58,115 nucleotides of DNA. It comes from Actinoplanes aureus. Its GTDB lineage: Bacteria > Actinomycetota > Actinomycetes > Mycobacteriales > Micromonosporaceae. The stretch is taken from assembly GCF_015704865.1 (NCBI RefSeq), contig NZ_JADQTO010000042.1, forward strand, positions 1 through 58,115, in the 5' to 3' direction. The position numbers and the translations under genes are program-made. This document shows positions 8,833-17,263 of this stretch, piece after piece (position 1 is the stretch's first letter; every line of letters begins with the position of its first letter). Under the pieces are notes generated by a model. The model searched no databases, was not told the origin of the DNA, and saw only the letters and a program-made list of their open reading frames with translations.

Positions 8833-11316
8833 CTAGCGTGATCGGACCGCGCTGCGGTTGCGCACCATCAGCCGGGCGGGAACCGTGCCGGCGAGCAGGC
8901 CGAGCAGGGTCACCGTGCCGGCCAGTGTCAGGTACGTGCCCGGGGCGACGATGAGGCGGAACACCCCGTCCTGTGCGGTGCTGAACGTCCCGACCACGAT
9001 CCCGGCGGTGACGGCGCCCAGCAGCAGGCCGACCGCAACGGTGAGCACCGCTTCCCGGGCGGCGAGCCGGTGCACCTGGCCGCTGGTCGCGCCGGCCAGC
9101 CGCAGGTCGGCGAACTCCTGGCGGCGCGCCACGGCGGCGATGGCGAACGTGTTGACCACGGCGACCGCGGTGAATCCGAGCGAGATCGCGACCATCAGCT
9201 CGAAGGCGCCCTGCTGCTCCGAGGCGTCCCCGGCTGCGGCGGCCGCCACGGTCGGCGCCACTCGCAGTCCGGGCCAGGCGCGGTGAATCGTGTCAGCGAC
9301 GTCGCCGCGCAGCGCCACGGTGCTCACCAGGCCCTTTGGGTCGTGCGCGGCGACCAGCCGGGCCGGGATTACCAGCTCACCGAAACCGCGGTTGCGGGCG
9401 AAGCCGGCCGCGAGGCGCAGCTCGACGCGGTGCCCGTCGGCCAGCCAGAGCGGAACCGTCTCGCCGATCTTCCAGCCGTACTGCCTCATTAGGTAACCGC
9501 TGGCCGCGAACGAGTCGCCGTCGAGCCTGCCGGTGAGGGACAGGTTCAGCGCGCTCTCGGCACCGGCGGTGAGCAGCCCCTGCGCGGCGTGGTCCTCCGG
9601 CTTTCCACCCTGGACGGCGATCACTCGGGTGGGCAGCGTGGCCGCGGCACCAGTGACGCCCGGTAGTGCGGCCAGCCGCTGCGCGGTGTCCAGCGGCATC
9701 CCGCCGGGCGCGGTCACCTGCCACGTCGCCGCGGCCGTACGCGCTGCCTGCTCGTGCCCGGCGAGCCGCTCCAGCAGCGTGCTGTTGAGCAGCATTGTGG
9801 CGTTGATGGTGAACATCAGGGCCAGCGGCATGGCGACCGCGGCGACTCGGCGGTACTGCGCCCGGCTTAGCAGCCCGGCCAGCCCGAACGGACGGCCGAT
9901 CAGGCCGAGTAGGCCTCGGACCAGCAGCGGGCCGAGGGCGGCGACCGCGCAGAGCAGCAGCGCCGAGGAGATGAAGGTCATACCCATGCCGAACGGGCCG
10001 TCCAGCGGCACGAAGGTGAGGACGGCGACGGCTCCGGCGGTGGTGATCAGCGCGACGATCGTACGGACCACGAGGCCGCCGGTCGGTGCCGCTGCGGTCT
10101 CGGTGATGGCCTGGGTCGGCGCGATGCGTACCGCCCGGCGGCCGGCGATCCGAGCCGCGACGAACGTGACGAGCATCCCGGCCGGCGCGGCCAGCAACAG
10201 CACCGGCACGTTGATCGGCACGGTGAACTGGGCCGGCACCATGCCGAGGTGCTGGAACCGGGCCGCCACCACCCGGGCGAAGAGCACGCCCAGCGGGATC
10301 GCCGGGAGCGCTGCGACGAACGCCAACAGCACGCTCTCGACGCCGAGCAGGGTGCGCAGCCGGCGCGGCGTGGCGCCGATGGTGCGCAGCAGCGCCAGTT
10401 CCCGCAGCCGCTGCCGCACGCTCAGCGTGACCGTGCCGGTGAGCACGAACACGGCGGCGAACGCGGTGATGCCGATGACGAAGCCGAAGATCGAGATGGG
10501 TCCGATGTAGTCGGGTAGCGCGCCTGGCAGGTCGGCGCGGACCCGGTCGCCGGTGAGCACCGGCGCGTCGCCGGTCAGGTCACGGATCGTCGCGAGGTTC
10601 AGGCCGGGCTGGGCCATGATCCCCACCGCGGTCGGCCCGGCCAGTCCGGACACCGCGGCGACCTCGTCGTCGGCCAGGAACAGGGCGCCTTGCGCCGGCA
10701 GGCCGTCGCGTCCGGCCGGGGCGGCGATGCCGCTGATGCGTACGGTCCGGATGCCGGTCCGGGTGGTGAGCGTCAGGTCGATGCCCACCCGCAGGTCGCC
10801 TCGGGCGGCCAGGTCGGCGTCAAGCACCGCCTCACCCGGGCGCGGTGCCCGGCCCTGGCGTAACTGGTACGGCGTGAGGGCCGCCGACGACCAGCCGTGC
10901 CCGACCACCGGCGCGTCGTCGGTGCCCCGCAGCACCCGGCCGCCGGGCCCGGCCGCGACGATCGGGAAGGCGTAGTCGGCTACCACAGCGGTGACGCCGG
11001 GCACCGTACGCAATCGGGCCGCAAGATCGGCCGGCAGCGTGCCGGCGCCGGTGAGGCGCTCGGTCTTGACCTTGCGTTTGGTCTTGGTCTTGTCCTTCTT
11101 CTGCTTGGTGGTGACCTCCTCGACGCTGATCTCGCGTTGCCCGGAGACCACTGCCGCGGTGGCGGCGAACCGATCGGCGGGCGGCTCGGCGGTCAGCACC
11201 GAGAAGAGCAGCAGGCCGCCACCGGCCAGCATGGCGATGGCCAGCAGGGCGGCCAGGAACGTGCCTACGTACGCGCCGCGGTGCTGCCGCAGCGAACCCA
11301 GGGCGAGCCGGATCAT
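8833..11316 (-). CDS. FtsX-like ABC transporter permease (MacB type)
   Basis: An 827-residue protein starting MIRLALGSLRQHRGAYVGTF. Its ATG overlaps the stop of the upstream ATPase gene (11313-11316, ATGA). It has the tandem FtsX architecture: one N-terminal helix, a large extracytoplasmic domain (~45-260), a block of helices (~265-470) with the FtsX signature LRELALLRTIGATPRRLR, a second extracytoplasmic domain (~500-670), and a final block containing VARRQEFADLRLAGATSGQV. A Lys-rich stretch (KQKKDKTKTKRKVKTE) near residue 70 is unusual for a surface loop. With the adjacent LolD/MacB-type ATPase it forms an exporter or mechanotransmission complex for lipids, peptides or antibiotics. Confidence 0.88.
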   Translation of the reverse strand: MIRLALGSLRQHRGAYVGTFLAALLAIAMLAGGGLLLFSVLTAEPPADRFAATAAVVSGQREISVEEVTTKQKKDKTKTKRKVKTERLTGAGTLPADLAARLRTVPGVTAVVADYAFPIVAAGPGGRVLRGTDDAPVVGHGWSSAALTPYQLRQGRAPRPGEAVLDADLAARGDLRVGIDLTLTTRTGIRTVRISGIAAPAGRDGLPAQGALFLADDEVAAVSGLAGPTAVGIMAQPGLNLATIRDLTGDAPVLTGDRVRADLPGALPDYIGPISIFGFVIGITAFAAVFVLTGTVTLSVRQRLRELALLRTIGATPRRLRTLLGVESVLLAFVAALPAIPLGVLFARVVAARFQHLGMVPAQFTVPINVPVLLLAAPAGMLVTFVAARIAGRRAVRIAPTQAITETAAAPTGGLVVRTIVALITTAGAVAVLTFVPLDGPFGMGMTFISSALLLCAVAALGPLLVRGLLGLIGRPFGLAGLLSRAQYRRVAAVAMPLALMFTINATMLLNSTLLERLAGHEQAARTAAATWQVTAPGGMPLDTAQRLAALPGVTGAAATLPTRVIAVQGGKPEDHAAQGLLTAGAESALNLSLTGRLDGDSFAASGYLMRQYGWKIGETVPLWLADGHRVELRLAAGFARNRGFGELVIPARLVAAHDPKGLVSTVALRGDVADTIHRAWPGLRVAPTVAAAAAGDASEQQGAFELMVAISLGFTAVAVVNTFAIAAVARRQEFADLRLAGATSGQVHRLAAREAVLTVAVGLLLGAVTAGIVVGTFSTAQDGVFRLIVAPGTYLTLAGTVTLLGLLAGTVPARLMVRNRSAVRSR

Positions 11317-12041
11317 CGGGCGCTCACCGCCGTCATCTGCTCCGCGATACTCTCGACCGCCGGCCGGTGCATCTCGGTGACGATCTGGCCGTCGGCCAGG
11401 AACACCACCCGGTCCGCCCAGGCGGCTGCGGTCGGGTCGTGCGTCACCATCACGATCGTGGCGCCGAGGTCATCCACCGCCTCGCGCAGTAGCCCCAGCA
11501 CCTCCCGGCCGCTGGTCAGGTCGAGTGCACCGGTCGGCTCGTCCGCAAAGATCACCTCGGGGCGGGCGGCCAGCGCCCGGGCCAGCGCGACCCGCTGTCG
11601 CTGGCCACCGGAGAGCCGGCTCGGTTGGTCCTTCTCCCGGCCGGCCAGACCGACCCGGCGCACCACCTCGCGGGCCCAGCGGCGGTCCGGCCGGGTGCCG
11701 GCGAGCCGCTGCGGCAGCAGCACGTTGTGCCAGACCGAGAGCGAGTCGAGCAGGTTGTAGGACTGGAACACGAACCCCACCCGCTGCCGGCGGGCCTCGG
11801 TGAGTTTGGGCTCGCGCAGCCGGCTGATCTCCTGCCCGGCCAGCAGCACCCGGCCGCTGTCCGCGCGGTCCAGCCCGGCGGTGCACTGCAGCAGGGTGGA
11901 CTTGCCCGACCCCGAGGGGCCCATCACCGCGTTGAACGTCCCGGCCCCGAAGGCCACCGACACCCCGTCCAGCGCCCTCACCGACGCTCCGGGATAGGTC
12001 TTCACCAGGTTGATCGCCTCGACCGCCACCGTGTCTCGCAT
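11313..12041 (-). CDS. ABC transporter ATP-binding protein (MacB/LolD type)
   Basis: About 242 residues from ATG 12041 (MRDTVAVEAINLVKTYPGA). A GTG at 12053 is an alternative start, but it would overlap the preceding gene. It has Walker A GPSGSGKST (41-49), the family Q-loop FVFQSYNLLDSLSVW, signature LSGGQ (143-147), Walker B VIFADEPTGALD, and switch His in VTHDP. It forms a coupled pair with the FtsX permease downstream. Nothing is missing, so this pair may still work although the genes before it are frameshifted. Confidence 0.88.
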   Translation of the reverse strand: MRDTVAVEAINLVKTYPGASVRALDGVSVAFGAGTFNAVMGPSGSGKSTLLQCTAGLDRADSGRVLLAGQEISRLREPKLTEARRQRVGFVFQSYNLLDSLSVWHNVLLPQRLAGTRPDRRWAREVVRRVGLAGREKDQPSRLSGGQRQRVALARALAARPEVIFADEPTGALDLTSGREVLGLLREAVDDLGATIVMVTHDPTAAAWADRVVFLADGQIVTEMHRPAVESIAEQMTAVSAR

Positions 12042-12045
12042 GATC

Positions 12046-12297
12046 TCAAGCACCGTTGCGGACGGCGGGGCGGCCGGAGGCGTACCAGAGGATGATGCCG
12101 ATCCCGGGGGCCAGCACGACCAGCCAGATCCAGCGCTTGCGGCAGCGGGGACTCAGCTTTGCCTTGGAGACGCTGACGAGTGTGACGGCGAACAGGATCA
12201 CGTGGCTGGCCAGGAAGGCAGCCCAGAAGGCGATGCCACCGAGAGTCTGCGCAAGGTCGGGGGCGGCGAGCAGGGCGTTAGCCGCGGAAGCGGTCAT
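12046..12297 (-). CDS. Small two-helix membrane protein with PLDc_N-like domain
   Basis: An 83-residue protein with two hydrophobic helices (LGGIAFWAAFLASHVILFAVTLV and WIWLVVLAPGIGIILWYA) joined by a short basic loop (KLSPRCRKRW). The RxxW loop followed by a second helix ending LWYASGRP matches the phospholipase D nuclease N-terminal domain, a small membrane module found alone in many actinobacterial proteins. It lies between the ATPase/permease pair and the downstream FtsX pair, so it is probably co-transcribed. Confidence 0.7.
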   Translation of the reverse strand: MTASAANALLAAPDLAQTLGGIAFWAAFLASHVILFAVTLVSVSKAKLSPRCRKRWIWLVVLAPGIGIILWYASGRPAVRNGA

Positions 12298-12402
12298 TTC
12301 TGCATCCTTTGCGATCGTCAGTGCAACGGGAAACTGCGCGGCAATGGGTTAGGGCCCGGTATAGGGGGCCAGGCAGGTGTCGCGGCGGCCTTTAGGCGCC
12401 GG

Positions 12403-13229
12403 TCAAGCGGTGTCGCGGCGGCGGAATGCGAGGGCGCCGGCGCCGAGGGCGAGCAGGACGTACCCGGCGGTGACGGCGGCAGCGCCGGTCTGGGACAGCA
12501 GGTACGGGTGGTTGCTGCCGGCCAGCTGGGGGTGAGGTTGGGCAGCAGGACAGAGGCCAGGCGCAGCTGCCAGACGGTGGGCAGGAAATGGGCGAAGATG
12601 GGGGCCACCAGGACCAGGGAGCCGAGGGTGGTCAGGGTGCCGGCGGTGGAGCGGAGCAGGGCGCCGAGGCCCATGGCGACCAGGGCGGTGACGGTGACGA
12701 TGACAGTGGCGCACAGGACGGTAGGAATGGCGTCGGTCCATCGCGGCCAGGGATTGATGGGGGTCGGTCGGTTACCGAGCATGAGGCGGGCGTCGGCGAA
12801 GGCGAGCAGGACGAACGCGGCGCCGCAGGTAAGGCCGATGAACCCGGCGACCGTGGCTTTGGCGCCGATCAGGGTGCGGCGCTGCGCGAGCGCGAGCAGG
12901 GCGGGGCCGATGGAGCGGGTGCCGAACTCGCTGGTGATGAGCATGGCGCCGATCGCGCCGATGAAGAACATCACGAACGGCATGGTGACCACGGTGGGGT
13001 CGGCGGTCTCGTAGTTGAGTTTGTTGGCTGGGCTGGCGGCGTCGTAGGACTGCACCAGCATGAACAGGATGAACGCGCCGAGTAGCGAGGCGGCCACGCC
13101 ACCGCCCAGGAAAGCCCAGGTCGATCGCAGGGTGCGGACTTTCAGGAACTCGGCGGCCACCGCGTCACCGAACGTGCTGCCCGGAGCCGGGGTCTTCGTC
13201 GGGGCCGGGCCGGTCTGCAGGAGGGTCAT
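12403..13229 (-). pseudogene. ABC-2 type permease with a frameshift near its C-terminus
   Basis: ATG 13229 overlaps the stop of the upstream ATPase (13226-13229). The protein has about six helices, starting after EFLKVRTLRSTWAFL, the usual membrane-entry motif of ABC-2 permeases. The frame is lost at a G5 run on the plus strand (12526-12530). With one extra base the protein ends PQLAGSNHPYLLSQTGAAAV...RRRDTA at 12403, giving about 275 residues with a normal last helix. As written, the frame runs on to 12318 with a tail of Pro/Ser-rich nonsense. It could be an assembly indel or a real mutation. Confidence 0.7.
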
Positions 13230-14145
13230 CGGAGCGTTCCTTCCGAAAGGGTGGCCCGGTACTCGGCGGCCTCGTTGGTCATGTGCAGGTAGACGTCCGC
13301 GAGCGTGGCGCTGCGCGGGGTGAGCCCGTGCAACGGGATCCGGTTGGCCGCGGCGGCGTCGCCGATGATCGAGGCCTCCATCCCGACGATGAGCAGATCG
13401 CCGTCGTCGGCGCGGGTGACGGCGGCGCCGAGCCGGGTCAGCACCGCGGTCAGGTCGGCCGGCCGCGTGGTCCGAACCAGCACGTCGCGTTCGAACCGGT
13501 CGCGCATCTCCGCCACCGAGGTGTCCTCGAGCAGCCGGCCCTTGCCGATGATCAGCACCGGTCCACGGTGACCGCCATCTCGCTCATCAAGTGGCTGGAC
13601 AGCAGCACGGTGCGGCCCTCCGCGGCCAGCGACCGCAGCGTCGAGCGGATCCATCGGATGCCCGCGGCGTCCAGGCCGTTGACCGGCTCGTCGAGGACCA
13701 CCACGGCCGGGTCGCCGAGCAGCGCGCCGGCAATGCCGAGCCGCTGCTTCATGCCGAGCGAGAACCCGCCGACCCGCTTGTTCGCCACGCTCGACAGTCC
13801 AACCTGCTCCAGCACTGCGCTGACGCGTTTCTTGCTGATGCCGTTGGACCGGGCCAGGCAGGCCAGGTGGGTGAAGGCGGTGCGGCCGGAGTGCGCGGCG
13901 TCGGCGTCCAGCACCGCGCCGACCTCGTGCAGCGGATGACGGATCTCGTCGTAGCGCCGGCCGCCGACCAGAGCCTGGCCGGACGTGTGGCGGTGCCGGC
14001 CGAGCATCATCCGCATCGTGGTGGACTTGCCGGCCCCGTTCGGCAAGAGGAAACCGGTCACCACGCCTGGCCGGACCTCGAAGGACAACCGGTCCACCGC
14101 CAGTGTCGATCCGTATCGTTTGGTCAGCTCTACCAGCTCGATCAT
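13226..14145 (-). pseudogene. ABC transporter ATP-binding protein with a frameshift
   Basis: From ATG 14145 (MIELVELTKRYGSTLAVDRL) the frame encodes an ABC ATPase up to LLSSHLMSEMAVTVDRC and then a stop at 13552. The next frame resumes as VLIIGKGRLLEDTSVAEMRD and ends at 13226. One G missing near 13557-13562 explains the break; the repaired product is about 306 residues. The signature region is GFSLGMKQRLGIAGALLG and Walker B is VVVLDEPVNGLD. Walker A reads LPNGAGKST where GPNGAGKST is usual, so the first P-loop glycine is replaced by leucine. It pairs with the permease downstream. Confidence 0.72.
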
Positions 14146-14223
14146 GTGTTTGATCGTGTCAGTCAGGGCGGCTGCGGCGCGTCTGACCGAGCTCGGACAT
14201 TGTTGTCTGACCTGAGTCATACC

Positions 14224-14241
14224 TCCGGTCCGGACCGGAGT
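14224..14241. promoter_or_regulatory. Perfect 18-bp palindrome between divergent operons
   Basis: CTCCGGTCCGGACCGGAG lies in the 113-bp gap between the ABC operon (starts 14145, minus) and the kinase/regulator genes (start 14259, plus). Its place suggests an operator for the LuxR-type response regulator encoded at 14960 or for an unseen regulator. Confidence 0.5.
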
Positions 14242-14258
14242 CGGTCTAGCGTGGCCGC

Positions 14259-14963
14259 GTGACCCGGCTCTACGGTTTCGAGGCGCGCGAAACATTGATC
14301 GATGCCGCTGCCGCCGTCCTCCTGACGTACTTCGTCGCCGCCGCTACCCTCGACCCGCCGGGCCCGAGTTCACCGGCCCGGTGTGGGTGGCCTGGCTCGC
14401 CGCCGCGGCGGTGTCCCTGCCGCTGGCGGTCCGCCGCCGGTGGCCGCTGCCGGCGCTAGCCGTCGCGGTCACGGCCGCCGCGGTCGCCACCGCCACCGGC
14501 GTAGCCGGGATCGGCGTCCTGTTCATGACCTGGACCCCGATCGCGTCGATGCTGTACTCGGCGGCCGCCGCTACCGGCCGGGTGATGTCCGCGGTCACGC
14601 TGAGCGGCTGCAGTCGCCCCGGTTCCGGGTCACCTTGACGGTGAGCGGCACGGAGGAGCTGCCGACGGCGGTCGGGCTGACCGTCTACCGGATCGTCCAG
14701 GAGCCGCTGACCAACGTGCTCAAACACGCCGAGGCGAGCCGGTGCGAGGTGACCGTGCGAGCCGTGGACGGCGTGGTGCACATCGCGGTTGCCGATAACG
14801 GCAGGGGCGCAAGCAGCAGAACAGGGGCCGCGCGGGGCAGGGACTCATCGGCATGCGCGAGCGTGTGACGATGTACCGCGGCACGTTGTCCACTGAGGCC
14901 CGTCCCGAGGGCGGGTTCCGCGTGACCGCCGACATCGCGTACACGACCGAGGAGACCGCATGA
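14259..14963 (+). pseudogene. Sensor histidine kinase, internally deleted and frameshifted
   Basis: The pieces of a NarL-partner (HisKA_3-type) kinase lie in three successive frames. An N-terminal membrane part from GTG 14259 (LIDAAAAVLLTYFVAAATLD, shifting at ~14360 to VWVAWLAAAAVSLPLAV and more helices) ends near 14605. The sequence then jumps to the ATPase domain (LPTAVGLTVYRIVQEPLTNV, then the N-box-like NVLKHAEA and ADNGRG). After another shift at ~14830 the end is GQGLIGMRERVTMYRGTLS, with a TGA at 14961-14963. The whole phospho-accepting His region is missing. The stop overlaps the regulator's ATG (ATGA), the usual coupling of an intact pair. Confidence 0.85.
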
Positions 14964-15643
14964 CCGAGGCCGCGCCGGACATCGCCGTGCTCCTCGCCGA
15001 CGACCACGCGCTGATGCGGGAGAGCTTTCGGGCGCTGCTGGACGCCTCCCCCGGTTACACGCCGGTGGGCGAGGCCCACAACGGTGCCGAGGCGGTCCGG
15101 TTGGCCCGGCAACTACGGCCGGACGTGGTGCTGATGGACGTCCGGATGCCGGAGATGGACGGCATCGAGGCGACCCGGCGGATCTGCTCGTCGGAGGAGA
15201 CCACGGACGTCAGGGTGCTCATCCTGACCACCTTCGACCTCGATGAGTACGTGTATTCCGCGCTTCAGGCTGGGGCCAGCGGCTTCCTGGTCAAGGACGC
15301 CACGGCGGCCGAGCTGCTCAACGGCATCCGGCTGGTTTCCGCCGGTGACGCGCTGCTGGCCCCGCGGGTGACCCGGAAGCTGATCGCCACCTTCACCGGG
15401 CAGGGCGGGCCGGCCGCCGCCGCGCCGCGCGGGCTGGAGGTGATCACCGAACGCGAGCGGGAGGTGCTCGGCCTGATCGCCCGCGGCCTGTCGAACACCG
15501 AGATCGCCGAGCACCTGCACCTCGGCGCGGGCACCGTGAAGACACACATCACCCGGCTACTGAGCAAGCTCGGCGCCCGAGACCGCGCGCAGCTGGTGAT
15601 CACGGCGTACGAGTCGGGTCTGGTGCGCCCGAACGCCCGCTGA
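14960..15643 (+). CDS. NarL/FixJ-family response regulator
   Basis: A 227-residue two-domain regulator. The receiver domain has acidic residues in LLADDHALMR, phospho-acceptor D60 in VLMDVRMPEMDG, the switch Thr in ILTTFDLD and Lys in GFLVKDA. The C-terminal LuxR-type helix-turn-helix is TEREREVLGLIARGLSNTEI to GAGTVKTHITRLLSKLGARD. All key residues are present, although its cognate kinase gene immediately upstream is destroyed. It probably controlled the divergent ABC operon; if still expressed it must be phosphorylated by another kinase or by small phosphodonors. Confidence 0.92.
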   Translation: MTEAAPDIAVLLADDHALMRESFRALLDASPGYTPVGEAHNGAEAVRLARQLRPDVVLMDVRMPEMDGIEATRRICSSEETTDVRVLILTTFDLDEYVYSALQAGASGFLVKDATAAELLNGIRLVSAGDALLAPRVTRKLIATFTGQGGPAAAAPRGLEVITEREREVLGLIARGLSNTEIAEHLHLGAGTVKTHITRLLSKLGARDRAQLVITAYESGLVRPNAR

Positions 15644-15734
15644 CTGACTGAGACTGGTTGAATAAGTGAGTGTTTGAGAGTGCTGTCGCACGGTGTGTCC
15701 CTGGACGCGACGGAAGCGGTCTGAAGCTGGCTTG

Positions 15735-15875
15735 GTGGAGCGCGAACGTCGGTACCCGTCGGACCTGACTGATGAGCAGTGGGAGATCGTGGAGCCAATG
15801 CTCCCGCCGATCAAATCGCCGGGGCGGATCCCGAAGCATCCGCGTCGAGCGATAGTCGATGCGACGCTTCTATAG
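15735..15875 (+). pseudogene. IS5-family transposase, N-terminal fragment
   Basis: From GTG 15735 the frame reads VERERRYPSDLTDEQWEIVE then PMLPP...KHPRRAIVDATLL and stops at 15875. This is the conserved N-terminus of IS5-type (IS427/ISL2-like) transposases, where the sequence normally continues into YLVRTGCAWRQLP. Only about 46 codons remain. Confidence 0.7.
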
Positions 15876-16156
15876 GTGGGCTGGTTCCGGGAGTGATCGG
15901 TATCGGTAGGGTCCGGCACTGGTGATCTACGGGTGACTCTTACAAGATCTGGCCGCCGTGTGACGGTGTGCCGTTGATGCGACTCGTCCCCGTGGATCGC
16001 CGGTGCCGGCCCGGCCCACCTTGCTGGCTTGATCAGAAGCCTGTCCGCGACAGGGTCTGCAAACCCTGGGCGTGACTCATCACAGATATGCCGCCGGGTG
16101 AGCGTCTCCCGGGCCGACGCCGTCAGAACGTCGCCCCGTGCAAGGGAGAACCGTCC
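15876..16156 (+). ncRNA. Left-end non-coding region of an IS110-like element, candidate bridge RNA
   Basis: About 280 non-coding bases precede an IS110-type transposase. In the IS110 group the left end encodes a structured bridge RNA that pairs with donor and target DNA. A perfect stem CCTGTC-CGC-GACAGG at 16040-16054 and GC-rich complementary stretches around 16090-16130 are compatible with that. The element's ends and RNA loops cannot be fixed from one copy, and the right end is lost, so this is a candidate only. Confidence 0.35.
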
Positions 16157-16789
16157 GTGCCGTCCATCCTGGCAGAACGACTGGCTGACCGCGTCGACGC
16201 GGTGATCGGTGTGGATACCCACACCGACACCCATACCGCAGCGGTAGTGACACCGGTCGGGACGGTGCTGGCTGAGCTGACCGTGCCGGCCACCGCCCAA
16301 GGCGCCGCCATATTGCTGGCTTGGGCCAATCAGCAGACGAGCAAGCTCGGATCAGGCCGTCGTGCCTGGGCTCTTGATGGCGCCCGATCGCATGGCGTCG
16401 GGCTGCTGCGGGTCCTGCGCACCGCCGGCGAAGACGCCCTGGAGGCACCCAAACCCGTCGCCACGGTCCGGCGGCGAGGCGGTAAATCCGATGTACTCGA
16501 CGCGGTTCACGCCGCCCGGGCGGTCCTGGCCGCCGACCACGTCGCGACGCCCCGCGCTGACGGCGACCGGGAAGCTCTGCGCCTCCTGCATGTCTGCCGC
16601 CGCCACTACAGCGACACCCGTACCGCTACCATCAACCTGTTCAAATCGGTGATCCTCACCGCCGGTGACTACCTGCGCGAGCAGTTCCGCGGCCACTCCA
16701 CGAGCCGGCAGGTCCAGCACGCCGCCACCCTCACCACCACCGGTGACCCGCTCGAACAGCGACGCCGGACCCAGCTGGCCTCCCTATAA
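16157..16789 (+). pseudogene. IS110-family transposase, C-terminally truncated
   Basis: GTG 16157 follows an AGGGAG site by eight bases. The N-terminal RuvC-like DEDD domain is clear: VIGVDTHTDTHTAAVV, then ...RGGKSDVLDAVHAARAVLA and TINLFKSVILTAGDYLREQF. The frame ends at 16789 after 210 residues, where IS110 enzymes normally run to about 400. The C-terminal Tnp20 domain with the catalytic serine is missing. What follows shows no transposase similarity, so the 3' half was deleted. Confidence 0.8.
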
Positions 16790-17263
16790 GCATTTCACGC
16801 GGTTGACTTGGCCTTCGATCGAGCCGGAACTTCAGGGCAGGGTCAGTCCGGCAGCGACCGCGGCGAGATCCCGCTGCAGGAGATGGACGGGTGCGACGCC
16901 GACCGCGCCGCGTCCGTTAGCGCCCTGTTCGCGACTGAGGCGCTAGGCGCCCATAACCATCCCCGTTGCGACGCCCGGATGTCGATCCCGACCGGACCCT
17001 GCTACGGACGGTGTCCTGGCTGAGCAGCAGATAGGTCTTCACTAGCTTGACCTTCTGGGCGTGCGGCGCACCCCAGCCGGCCATGACGATGAGCACGACG
17101 GCGCACAGCATTCGCAGTGCGAGGTAGCCGATGTAGATTTCGGCGAGGAATGTAGTCGACATGCCAGTTGTCTCCATTGGTGATCCGAGTACAGGTGCTG
17201 GATTGGTTGTCTGCTATTTGATGCCGATCGTTGGCCGTCCTCCAGGACCGGCGGACGGGCACT
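16790..17263. other. Region between IS110 remnant and NTPase gene; possible small membrane-protein gene
   Basis: The only plausible coding sequence is on the minus strand from ATG 17162 to 16917: about 81 residues with one strong helix (IGYLALRMLCAVVLIVMAGW) and a basic tail. There is no family match I recognise and no clear ribosome binding site. The rest holds nothing I can name and presumably includes the promoter of the 17264 gene. Confidence 0.3.
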
